A DNA stretch of 64,000 nt from Pocillopora verrucosa (Eukaryota; Cnidaria; Anthozoa; Scleractinia; Pocilloporidae): assembly GCF_036669915.1 (NCBI RefSeq), contig NC_089315.1, forward strand, positions 3,388,953 through 3,452,952, read 5' to 3'. Numbering within the stretch: position 1 is the stretch's first letter; every line of letters begins with the position of its first letter. The position numbers were made by a program, and so were the translations under genes. Below, piece after piece: positions 34,801-44,412 of the stretch. The notes below the pieces were generated by a model. That model saw only the letters and a program-made list of their open reading frames with translations. It had not been told where the DNA came from and did not search any database.

Positions 34801-37025
34801 ATATATATACATTGCATGGTGTATGTAACTCTAAATATCAGATTACATATATCCGAGATAAAATCACTACACATAGAAAAGCAATGTTCTCCACAACTTT
34901 GAGCACATCAAGTAAGGCCACTTTCCAAACTGGCAAATCTGTCTGTTAAATTTTAAAGGATTTGAGGTGGTTGCTTTCATAAGCAATAAATGCTCCCTAC
35001 CTCAGGACAGAATCCATCTGTGTGAGTTTAGCTGCCATTTCAGGATGATTGGGACCAAACTTGTGCCCACAATGATCAACTCCGAGAAAGTGACCAATGA
35101 GAACATCCCAGTCATTTTCCTTTAATTCTGGAACCAAGTGTTCAATTACACCATTGTCCACAGTATGAAGATCCATGACATTAAATGATGGGAATGGAAA
35201 GGACTTATGGAATGAGTCGGGGAATAGACTACCCCAAGTGTCATCCCCCATGAAAGTTATGTTCTTCTCTAGAGATATCAGCTGTGAGATGATATTATCT
35301 TCTGTGATATTTGAACTGGCAAAATTACTTCCTGCATCCACAAAAGTAGGTAAACTCCCTGTTGACATGAAAGTAAAGATAAGCTCAAAATTCATGACCC
35401 TTTTATCTGAGAAAAGAATCATTAATTCCTTATTTTTTTTTTAAATTACTTTTTTTACCAACATATCAAAAGTATCATTTTAAAACAGCAAATAATATAG
35501 ATAAAGCTGGATGTGCAAGAAGTAAAGAACGGCATAAACATCCTTACTTCACAATTTGACTCTACATGTAATTATTCCCAAGATCTCAATAACAACTCAA
35601 TCTCACTGTCTGATATACTTTTATTACTATGTTAGTTCTTGGAATTTGATTTCAAATCTAATTTCTCCTTACAATATCACCACTGAATCACAAATTAATG
35701 CCAGGAGAATAAAGGAAATGATCACAAACTAAAGAAACCCTTGATTATTAGACAAATTCTCCTTGTCAGCACCTTAGTATATGTACAGAGAACAGTATGG
35801 AGAATATGAACACTGATGTTAAGGAATGTAAAGGGTTAACTACATGTATAGCTGCAGAGACACAGTGACCTTATGGTCAGTTTATTGAACTTCAGGTCAA
35901 GAGGTCTGGGTTCAAGTGTTGTGTTATTGAACAAAACACTTTCCTTTCACAGTGCCTCTCTCCATCCAGGAATATAAATGAATACTGGCAAACTGTTGGG
36001 GAAGCATGACGAAATGCTGAGGGGCCCATCCAGTGGGGAGTAGTAATACTCCTTGTCCCTTCATGCTACATTAAGAAACTGGAATAAGCCCTGTTTGCAG
36101 AAATTGGCTCGAATACAAACTTAAACTTTTATTCAAAGGACGTGTAATGCTATCCACTGGATAAATCTCTAACCGGTGGATAGCACAGTACATTTTGTTA
36201 ACACTCATCCGCTGGATAGCTTTTAACCTTTTAATTCCCAAGATCTCTTTAGTAATTTTGCTTACTCTCTCCCATACAGTTCTTGTGATGTTAGTTTGGA
36301 GAATTTGTTTTTGGATCAACTAATAATCCCCTAATTAATATTATTCTTTATTCTCATCACTTGTCTGCTTGATAATGTATTAATATTATAAGGAGAAATT
36401 CTGTCTTGGTCACTCATGGGTGTTAAAGGGTTAATCTGATGGATAGCGTTATCCCCCCTTTGAACAGCTGGACCCAGCAGGTAAGGAGAAATTGCAAATT
36501 GGTCACATTCTTTGAAGTTGTTAGTGTGGAAAAGCTGTATACATCATATCTATTGCTTTTTGGAACACTACACGAATCAGGTGCAAAGAATAACTTACCA
36601 GTAGTGAGCGCCTTTAATCGCTGCATAGTGGTGGTTGGTGGATCAGCCACAAATTTGAACAGAGCTCCATGTTGAGGAGAGCTCGCTAACACTTCATGGA
36701 TGACTTTTAATTTATTCTGGTAAGGCAACGCATTGTCATCGTCCAGGCTTGAGTTGTACAGTGCAAAATCATAGCGTAGAGCATCAATTATTAGTATCAC
36801 AGCTTTTTCGTGCGTCTTCTTCATCCAACAGCCTTCAGATTTCCGTGCATTCGACAGTTCTTGATCAGACGACAACAGAATGACTTCGGGAGCTTCTGAA
36901 CAGTCACTCAGGTCATTGATGACCAGCCGATTTAAAAGAAAACCGCGAGTGAAAAGGAATATTCCAACACCATACAGAAATGAAATGAAACAAAACAAAA
37001 CGAGAAGTTTGAAACCGTAAGCCAT
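28831..37025 (-). CDS. PIGO: GPI ethanolamine phosphate transferase 3
   Basis: PIG-O adds ethanolamine phosphate to the third mannose of the GPI precursor in the ER membrane, the bridge later joined to proteins. Seven exons join in phase: 36599-37025, 35001-35358, 34100-34259, 31245-33090, 30347-30493, 29723-29946, 28831-29046 (3378 bases, 1125 aa; vertebrate PIGO is slightly shorter). The start is the ATG at 37023-37025 ([13 protein letters not shown]), followed at once by a transmembrane anchor. Alkaline-phosphatase-fold metal and nucleophile motifs are present: [18 protein letters not shown] across the first junction, [23 protein letters not shown] and [13 protein letters not shown]. The long fourth exon and the rest encode many membrane spans, and the C-terminus ends KWKPKKI. 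Introns hold several repeats, including a large palindrome. It shares a 143-bp promoter spacer with DCP2. Confidence 0.96.
29129..29240 (+). repeat. interspersed repeat family R2 (partial copy)
   Basis: Starts TTAACCCTTTGAATCG, followed by a catctaatttctcc block and ttaacaaattctccttg, as in the other R2 copies. It lies in the last intron of PIGO. Confidence 0.5.
33364..33577 (+). repeat. interspersed repeat family R2 (full copy)
   Basis: Runs from TTTAACCCCTAAGAACG to GTAAAATGGGTTAA, so its ends are short inverted repeats (TTAACCC/GGGTTAA). It shares its interior with 35648-35838 (caccactgaatca, aaactaaagaa, ttctccttgtcagcacctt). It lies in a PIGO intron. Confidence 0.65.
33622..33806. repeat. 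large near-perfect palindrome
   Basis: Arms of 88 bases (33622-33709 and 33719-33806) are inverted copies with two adjacent mismatches and a 9-base loop. The left arm begins AATTGGTTCATACGTCAGCG and the right arm ends with its complement. It lies in the PIGO intron between the exons at 31245-33090 and 34100-34259. Transcripts of either strand would fold into a long hairpin. It is probably a foldback (hairpin) transposable element. Confidence 0.92.
35648..35838 (+). repeat. interspersed repeat family R2 (copy)
   Basis: Contains TTTCTCCTTACAATATCACC, ACTAAAGAAACCCTTGATT and TTCTCCTTGTCAGCACCTTA, and ends AAAGGGTTAA. It matches 33364-33577 in order. It lies in the first intron of PIGO. Confidence 0.65.
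35840..36075 (+). mobile_element. tRNA-derived SINE
   Basis: A tRNA-like head with a B box (GGTCTGGGTTCAAGTG) is followed by a body with CACAGTGCCTCTCTCCATCC, AATATAAATGAATACTGGC and GGGGAGTAGTAATACTCCTT. A related fragment (AAGTGTCTTGCCCAA) occurs near 50605. Head-plus-body structure and lack of coding capacity suggest a SINE; it lies in the first PIGO intron. Confidence 0.65.
36226..36435 (-). repeat. interspersed repeat family R1 (copy 3)
   Basis: Minus-strand copy ending GTGTTAAAGGGTTAA with the block taaggagaaattctgtc and GATGTTAGTTTGGAGAATTTG. It matches the copies at about 945-1124 and 4847-5000. Confidence 0.6.
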
Positions 37026-37168
37026 GCCGTGACTGTATTGATACAAGATCGAGAAACACTTCACAACTTGTCCGCCATACTGCTTAGAGCGTGGCTGCTA
37101 AGCTCTTTCCCAGTCCCTCCTACTCACTTCCGCTTCGTCTCGCGATAACGAGGCCAGATATTTTAAAT
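37026..37168. promoter_or_regulatory. bidirectional PIGO/DCP2 promoter spacer
   Basis: Only 143 bases separate the two start codons of head-to-head genes. The spacer has ACTTCCGC (37126-37133, an ETS-type core), TCTCGCGA (37138-37145, a palindromic core known from CpG-rich housekeeping promoters), and CCGCCAT (about 37072-37078). The last mirrors the ATGGCG at the DCP2 start, so YY1-like cores point outward at both ends. There is no convincing TATA box. The motifs are seen in the sequence; their use as promoter elements is inference. Confidence 0.65.
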
Positions 37169-40100
37169 ATGGCGTCCGAACGAGACGTCGAACCTGACTC
37201 TCCCCTCATACCTTCCAATTCAATTATTCCACAAACCATTTTAGAGGAGTTATGCAGGTAGGCTAAAAAAGATGTTATTATCCTGCTTTGATGTCCTGTT
37301 GTTACCATCAACGACTTTATTCTTTCTTTCAAAAGCCGTTTCTTAATCAACATACCGGAAGAAGAAAGGAAAGATGTCGTTCGGTTGTGCTTTCAGATTG
37401 AGACAGCGCATTGGTTTTACGTCGACTTCTACCGACAGGAGCGACCAGATCTCCCAACCTGTGGTCTTAAGGATTTTACGAGAATAAATATCCTTTTGTT
37501 AACTGTTTTTGTCACAATTAATGTTATTTTTGAACTTGATATTTGTATTTCTTCCAAGGAGCTTTCGATATCCAGTTTTTTTTGGGGGGGTTATGAGTCA
37601 TCGCTGCCTTTTTCGATTTCGAAACAAGATCTAGACAGTGCTCCACTATTGAATATCCAACAAATATGTCCCACAGGTCTCGCCTGATCATTTGAAAATT
37701 CGTATAAACAGTTCGCAGTGGCAGACTTTGTCCTCTTTACTGAAAAGAGCCAGATTTAATACAGGTAGTTTGTACTGTTTTATCATAACAAGCTTATTGT
37801 GAACTAATTTTCCAACTTGTACCTTAACATGGTTACTTTTTGAACAGTTTCCATTTCTCAATAAAACTGGGGAAAATATTGACAAAATTTTTGAGAACTG
37901 GAAGAAGTACAAGTACAGTGTTCCTGTCTATGGAGCAATATTGTTGAATCAAAGCCTGGACAAGGTAACATTTATTTTTGTGAATTGTAAATTATAAAAA
38001 TTGCCACTGTAACTCACTCTGCCTGAAGTCCTTTCTCGTTTCCTGATGATTTTCTTTTTCATATTCATCATACTTAAGTATCATGATTTTATTTAACAAG
38101 TGAACAAAAGTGGCATTCCACACATCACAGTTTACACTTATTATAAGACAAGACAAAGAAACAATTTAATCATAATGACTTTAAATAATATGTTACTACC
38201 AACCCTGATTTGAGTAATAAACTCAGTTTAATAGTTACTTGTAAGAAAATTTTATGGAACAAAAACTTTTTCTTAATGTTAGATGGAGTTAACTTAATTT
38301 TAAAATTGAAACTTAAGATTACTGTGAAGTGCCTGTAGCATCACTAAGTTCACTTTTTTCTTTTTCTCCAAGTGTGTGTTAGTGCAGTCATTCTCGTCAA
38401 AAAGTTGGGGTTTTCCTAAAGGAAAGGTTAATAAGGATGAATCAGGATTTGATTGTGCTGTTAGAGAGGTGAGTAAACCTGTCAAGCATGATATTCATTG
38501 GCCATCAGTAATTCATACCAAAGCATTGAGTAATCCATTTCTTTATGATAATCTCTGAACAATGTTTCCACAGGTATTAGAAGAGACTGGATTTGAGATG
38601 AGATTTTATGCAGACCCAGACACTTATTTTGAACACAACTTCCAGGATCATCAGGTGCAAAGTCATATGAAAAGCTTTTAGATGTTATTTTAGTAATTGT
38701 GACTGTATGCAAGATGAAGCAAGTCAATGCATGCAGTAAAACACACAATGGATCAGTATCTTTCCTCTCTAATGAATTGTAGAAAACCATGTTCTGTAGA
38801 ACTACAGTCTGCCTACTGTCTCTATCTTACCATTCAACTGTAAGTGCATTAATTAGTCAATCTGTCGGTGATTTATTCAGTTGGGCAGTGAGTCAGCTAG
38901 TCATTCAGAAGGCAGACAGATAGTAAGTCAGTGTGTCACTCAGACAAAGTTAGACGATGAGGCATCAAATCAGACAGTTAATCAGACAATCAATTATGTT
39001 ATCATTTAGTCACACTGTGGCCTCTTTTCAAACTTTACAGATTAGATTGTATGTTGTCCCTGGAGTCCCTGAGAAAACAGTGTTCCAGCCACTCACAAGA
39101 GGAGAGATTAAGGTGAAAATATATTAACCTCATTTAAAGTTTTTTACATACCCTGTGTTCAAGACTGACATGCAAGTTTGCAGTTCTATGCAGCAGTCTG
39201 AGGAAACCTCTGCAATGTGTTCCCTAGTGAATCTTCTTTAAATTATGACTTAACTGTGTTGTGATTTATGCTTACAATGTTCAAGGAGCTCAGTGAATAC
39301 ATGTAAGTCTTTTATTTCCTTTGCTTTAGAACATACAGTGGTTTTACATAGACAATCTTCCCGCTCACAAGAAAGATACCGTTTGCCGAGAAAACATGGG
39401 ACTAAATCCAAGTGCTTTCTACATGGTTATTCCGTTTGTAAAGTAAGGCATGATAAACAATGGATTTTTCCTCCTTACAGTTACTAGTTGAAATTATAAC
39501 TCGATCAACCTGGGAAAAAAATTGTATTCGTATTCTGTCAAGTTCTCTTGTTTTAAATGTCTTGACTTGGATCCGTTTAAAGTTGATACCAGGAAAAAGA
39601 AAGCCAGGAACCCATTTCCTGAAAACAGACCCGGAAGGCAGATTTTTGTTTGCCATGTTTCTTTCATTTTTGAGATAAACATGTCAGGAAAAGAAACAGG
39701 ATGGACTGGTGTTTGAGCGAAGACCAGCATTGTTATTCCGTGGTATTAGATCTAGGAATATTACATTGGGCCGTAAAGTTATTGGGGCTTCAGGGAAACG
39801 GGTCCCTAATCATACTTACCTCCTTTCAGTTGTTCTTTGTTTGATTAAAGCGCGAAAGGTGAATCGTGAAGGTCAACACACCCCAGGAGACTTTCCTTTT
39901 CCTTTCAGGCTCCCACAGAAATAATGAGCGCTTAATGGCTCGTAAGGACAAGGCTCTCAGTCAATGGAAACGAGCAGAAAAGTAGGCACGCATAAAATGG
40001 GTGACAACCCATAAGACCCTTTCGCTTTATTTTCCACTCTCCTCCATCGACTGAGGGCCTTAAACAGGCTTTCTAATGGGGGTTAGCAATATTATAATAA

Positions 40101-41463
40101 ACCGTGGTGGGATACACAGTGGAATAAAGGGGTGTTTCGGGAATTTTTAAAGGGGAAGATACCTTATTAGCACGTGTATTTGCTAGGAAATCTACAAGTG
40201 CTAATCTTAAGTATTGTTAAGTGAGGATTTCAAATTATTCCCACAGGAACCTGCGGAAATGGATATCGGCGCGCCTTAAAGAAGCAAATAAACCCAATCC
40301 TGAGCCGGTTGCTTCGGAAACGTCGAGGAATGCTCAACTTCAGAACCTACTCGCTAAAGAAGAGCAACGCTTAGAGCAAGAACAGAAACGCGCTGCTGTG
40401 GAAAGAAGAAGAAAGCAACAACAGGAGAAATTCCAATTGCAACACGATCTAAATCACCCCCTGCGATATCATCACATGCAACAGAGAGGAAGTACACCGA
40501 AAGGTATTGAAACGTTGGAACCATTGTATCTCGATTGTCACTCGAGTGTTGCGTCACCTCAATGCACATATCACGCAATGTGTTTCGGAAATCGATTTGC
40601 ATGACATGCAATTTAGAGGTTATGCGAATTTTTCTTAGTCTGCTAGCCTGTCTATTCTTGGTCTACCGAGCGCCAACGAAAAAAAGAAAAGGCACTAGTC
40701 TCCCTAGCGGCCGTTCTTTGGAATGTCACGCAACGCTTGGTGGAGTGTTGCGTGACATTCCAAAGAACAGCCTAGAAGGAGACGATACTTAGTCTTGATC
40801 AAAATTACTACTATCCAGTTAAAGTATTTCTTATGTACACATGCACAGACTGTTTTTCACTTTGCATCTAGACCATAACATCCACAGATGTATATTTCAT
40901 GTAAAGCGTAAAAGTTCCGTAATCTTGAAAACGTTGATGTGTTATGACATCTCATACTGTTTAAGTTCCTGTTAAGTCCTACTGTCAAGTCCAATGCAAA
41001 AGACAATATTTCATTCTCTTCAGATTATCAAGCTTTGCTAGAAGAAAATTTAGCTCACCGTTCTTCTCCAGTTGCGAGAGAAAAGGAGGGTACGCCGGTC
41101 TTCAAGATATTACAGCGGCCAACTGACGAGTCATACACTGAGGAACCTTTTAATCCCATACAAAAACTTCTCTCTGGAAGCTTGGGTTTTGGTCCCGTCA
41201 CAGCACATCAACCCTTTCCTCCTTTGGGCGCTGCCACTCCTGAGAGGGGCGCTTACCCCCCATACCACCACATGCACGGTGTTATAGGTGTCCACAGAGA
41301 ACATTTATCTCCTGGGACCCCTCTCATGTCATCGCGCTCAAAGCAGCCGGAAACGTCCCCTTCAGAACACAGCTGGGAAGATAAAGAGTTTCAGTTCACA
41401 TCCCCGGCCTTTTTGAATTTTACGTTTGACACCAAATCGATTTTAGCCTGTTTACCAACGTAG
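37169..41463 (+). CDS. DCP2: mRNA-decapping enzyme 2
   Basis: DCP2 is the Nudix hydrolase that removes the 5' cap of mRNA in the cytoplasm. Exons read as 37169-37257, 37336 to about 37490 (end not resolved), 37848-37964, 38373-38468, 38574-38654, 39041-39112, 39330-39442, 40247-40503 and 41024-41463. The N-terminal regulatory domain ([24 protein letters not shown]) is followed by the Nudix motif spanning two exons: [20 protein letters not shown], then VLEETGF with the catalytic glutamates. Box B follows ([26 protein letters not shown]). The tail is a charged coiled segment (about 40310-40430) and a C-terminal motif [17 protein letters not shown] like the vertebrate end. A few residues between KDFT and FPFLN are missing from my model, so a mini-exon between 37490 and 37848 is likely. 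Confidence 0.93.
38860..39000 (+). repeat. degenerate GTCA/CAGA simple repeat
   Basis: Irregular repeats of agtcag, cagacag and gtcactcagac in an intron of DCP2. This is low-complexity DNA. Confidence 0.55.
40698..40785. repeat. hairpin element in DCP2 intron
   Basis: Inverted arms of about 37 bases have an exact inner part GTTCTTTGGAATGTCACGCA and its complement (inner arms 40713-40734 and 40747-40768), separated by about 12 bases. The outer part (GTCTCCCTAG.../...AGAAGGAGAC) is imperfect. It resembles a small foldback element. Confidence 0.8.
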
Positions 41464-42105
41464 CTTACAGGAGATTCGTTTCACATCTGACGTAAAAATA
41501 ATTCTGATCGTGCCGATGATGCTTTACTAGGATTTGTATTTTAGTCTTGCCGAATGCCTTAACGTTATGCAGATATGCATCTTTTTTTTTTAGTTTTTAA
41601 TTTTATCAACGTTCAAGAAATCTTAGAGTTATTTCGAAGTGCCCCATATTCAACGTGAACGGTAGCACACCGATCTAAGGTCACAGATCAGTCGTGGGGA
41701 AGGGGGGGGGCCTCTATTTTTAGAACAATTCTTAACAAGTGGCGGGAATCCATTTGTAAAGGAGAACGAACAACGGGTAATAAACAATAAATGGAACAAA
41801 CGGGTCGAAGAAAGAAAATTTTTTATCGCTTTCGTCTTTTATGTTTTATGTTGCTACATCCACTCAAAACAACAGTTAGAATTATATATTTGTGACTAAT
41901 ACCCCATTCACACCAGCAAAACATGTTTTGTTAAACTGGTTTTCATTGAATGAAAATTATAAACAGAGAACTGAAAAACTTGATTTTCCATTGGATTCAA
42001 GTACTTGCTAACTTGCATTTCCAATGTGCTACATTCAAGTAAAAAATATTCGGTTAAATAGTTTCTATGAAGAAAAAAAAAATTAAACTGTGTTTAACAA
42101 AACAA

Positions 42106-42136
<31 letters not shown>

Positions 42137-42254
42137 GGGGCATAAGTTTCTTTTTTTAATCATTTGAGATAAATATTCTCAATAAATTCATGGAAGGACG
42201 GGAAGAAAGGGGATTTTAACGATTGATGCATGAATACAGCTCAGAAAAACTATC
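41464..42254. other. spacer between DCP2 and the small heat-shock gene
   Basis: Contains a G tract near 41699-41709 and a MITE-like element at 41902-42140. I see no coding exon. Confidence 0.5.
41902..42140 (+). mobile_element. MITE-like element, family M (copy 2)
   Basis: Ends are inverted repeats CCCCATTCACACCA and TGGTGTGAATGGGG, with inner ACATGTTT/AAACATGT also inverted. It is about 239 bases and matches 27856-28086 in inverse orientation. Confidence 0.8.
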
Positions 42255-42560
42255 CCAACAACAAACTAGAACAGTCCTCATTTGAGTTCGAAAAACTGAA
42301 ACCAAACTGACTACAACTGCCAATCGGAGTGAAGTTTGACATTATCATTAGCCAATTAAAACTCTCAGTAAAAACAAGCAAACTATAATAAACGCGAGAA
42401 AACGCGAGTGTCCAAATCAGTATCGACGTTAGTATTGAATCTGATTGGTTGAGGTGGCGCGAGGATTCTGGACCAATCATAGAGCGTAGTTAAGCAAAAC
42501 CAAATTAATCGTGGATTTCTTTCAACACTCAGTTGAAAAACAGCTCTATTAAGGCAAAAC
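42255..42560 (+). repeat. interspersed repeat family R3 (copy 2)
   Basis: Contains GATTGGTTGAGGTGGCGCG, then TTCTGGACCAATCATAGAGC and CACTCAGTTGAAAAACAG. It shares these blocks with 61740-61860 and, diverged, with 5720-5950. It abuts the 3' end of the small heat-shock gene. Confidence 0.6.
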
Positions 42561-42577
42561 TGTATACGAATTGCGCT

Positions 42578-43216
42578 TCACTGGGAGTCACTTTCTACAT
42601 CGTCATCCGGAACTACCTCAACTGTGGCCTCATCCATTTCCTGAAAAGTTTTGACATCGTTATCTCGTCTTTGAATGGACCTCGTCTCGTCAAATCGACT
42701 GTTTGTCTTACTGTTTCTCTGTGACTGATCACCCAAACTATCCAGACGGTCAATCCGTACGTCACGTTCGTTTTCTTTGAGCTTTTTGGCCTCGATTTCT
42801 AGAATGGTTGGCTGGGACAACTTTGCTCTTATAGATTTTAGATCCACATCGTCCGGGAGAGTGCGACGCCAGCAGAATGTCCGTTGGAAACAAGAAATCT
42901 GTGTTTTCCTGTTGCAAGAGTGAGCGCCCTTGATAAGAAGCTCACGACCGGCTAGTTTCAACGAAAGTTCACTCGGATTGAATCCATTGACGTCCAAGAC
43001 TAGTTTGAAAACGTCCTCGTCATTTCGTTTCACGAGTGGGTACGAAACTGGTCTATGACTGGCACCAATTGTTCTGTGTATTCTTGGAAAATAAGGATCT
43101 TGGTTGTGGAAAAAGGTCATTTCCAACGGATCGTCTTCGAATGGATCCCAGTTGACAAAGTCAAGAAAGTTATTTCTGTGCCACAATCTGTGATAACGAA
43201 AGATATTCACACGCAT
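42578..43216 (-). CDS. small heat-shock protein (alpha-crystallin family)
   Basis: An intronless frame of 212 aa, starting at ATG 43216 (MRVNIFRYHRLW). It is an ATP-independent holdase that binds unfolding proteins in the cytoplasm. The alpha-crystallin domain lies at about residues 60-148: FKLVLDVNGFNPSELSLKLA, then FQRTFCWRRTLPDDVDLKSI, then LEIEAKK. A V-R-I triplet at about 154 could serve as the I-x-I anchoring motif. The C-terminal extension of about 60 residues is long, polar and acidic (ending VVPDDDVESDSQ), unusual against the short tails of vertebrate members. Two cysteines (SCNRK, ISCFQ) lie in the domain. Lack of introns is common for stress genes and fits quick expression. No clear heat-shock element was found upstream. 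No orthologue name is given because cnidarian sHSPs do not map one to one. Confidence 0.9.
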   Translation of the reverse strand: MRVNIFRYHRLWHRNNFLDFVNWDPFEDDPLEMTFFHNQDPYFPRIHRTIGASHRPVSYPLVKRNDEDVFKLVLDVNGFNPSELSLKLAGRELLIKGAHSCNRKTQISCFQRTFCWRRTLPDDVDLKSIRAKLSQPTILEIEAKKLKENERDVRIDRLDSLGDQSQRNSKTNSRFDETRSIQRRDNDVKTFQEMDEATVEVVPDDDVESDSQ

Positions 43217-43429
43217 CACGGTATTTTACAAGGAATTCGATGTCCCGGGAACGGGAAGGAGAGTTCAGAAGTCCCAGGACAACAAGGTGTGAGGAAGAGT
43301 TTGAGAAGTCCCTTCTAGATAATAAGAGTTTGAGATTATGGTTGCACAACAATATGCGCTAAGAGAATATTATTTATTGCGACATTCCCTAGTTAGTAAA
43401 TTTTGAAGACCTTGTGGAAACTTGGTTTT

Positions 43430-43866
43430 TCAATTTTTCCACCGTAAGCTGTCAAACTCTTAAAAATAACTCGATGGGATCTGGTTGTGGGATGTAACTG
43501 CCAAACATCTCGTCAAGGTCAACAATTAAAACCAGTCAATTAAAATCTGAGTGTCCCCAATTGCTTTACCAATTCAGTTGCATAGATAATTATGACTGAG
43601 GGTTTCTTAGATACGGTCAGGCAATCCCGATTAAAGCAATTTGGCAACGAATCTACAGATCTGGTCGGACAGCTAAACAATAAATGATAGGTATTCTCAT
43701 AAACCTGCCATGAGATTTACCATTGGACGGTGTCGTGGAGAAGAAAAAAAAAAAAACTTAAATACTACACTCACCCAAAATCATCGAAGGGTTGGCTCAT
43801 TAACCATGAACCTTCACTTCTACCACTTATTACCACGAGTACAAAGAATAGGAGAAGACTCTTCAT
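43430..43866 (-). CDS. candidate tiny secreted peptide
   Basis: Exon 43775-43866 encodes a clear signal peptide (MKSLLLFFVLVVISGRSEG) and then SWLMSQPFDDF, ending at a GTGAGT donor. The nearest plausible acceptor (TTTGACAG at 43449) would add only GLRWKN before a stop at 43430-43432, giving a 36-residue product. The second exon is a guess from phase and splice signal; other downstream exons may be right instead. I do not recognise a family. Confidence 0.3.
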
Positions 43867-44412
43867 CCTGAACACTGTTCTTGAAATTGAAGGGCTCTTA
43901 ACTGACATCTGACTGAAGAGACAAATCGAACTTTGAAGAAGAGGTTTTGTTGGTGGACTTATATTACGTCTTAAGACCACGTCGGAAGAAATGTGGTTCT
44001 TTCACATTATGCCACGTACATGCTACACCCCCTTGTTCCTCGAAACTTTGATGATCATTTTAGGAACTGAATCACGCAAATTGCATCATCTCTAAAATTC
44101 AATATCGTCATCGATCTAGAAAGGATTGTGCTGAACATTATGCGCCGTTTGTAAGTTTTCAGACCGGTTCTCTAGCGATAGAGGTAGAAAGAGTGCTTTC
44201 ACTTTCTTCTAATAAAACTGGTTCTCGACTAATTGTTGAGGATAAGCTTCCTGGTGGGGGAAAATACGAAGTGGTTAAAAGTTGCATCAGTTTGCCGCCA
44301 TATTGCGCGTGAACGCATATCCGGCGGAAGTGGGACAATACATATCGCAAAGCCCTGGGTACGAAATCTTCGAAGATATCAATGCGCATGTCTACACGTC
44401 AGAAAATCCAAG
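43867..44412. other. spacer and likely IER3IP1 promoter region
   Basis: I see no coding exon. Just upstream of IER3IP1 are GCCGCCATATTGCG (about 44294-44307) and GGCGGAAGTG (an ETS-type core, about 44322-44332). The gene's own start sits in AAGATGGCG, a YY1-like core. This is a TATA-less housekeeping-type layout. Confidence 0.45.

Noticed and set aside
37026-37064. A PIGO start 13 codons upstream of the ATG at 37025
   Set aside because: The upstream codon is GTG; the ATG at 37023-37025 has a good context and directly precedes the membrane anchor.
39460-39924. Several open frames in the DCP2 intron after exon 39330-39442
   Set aside because: The flanking exons join in phase without them and they show no family resemblance.
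43430-43448. An anthozoan RWamide-type neuropeptide (tail GLRWKN)
   Set aside because: There is no Gly after Trp for amidation, no repeated peptide copies and no basic processing sites around it.
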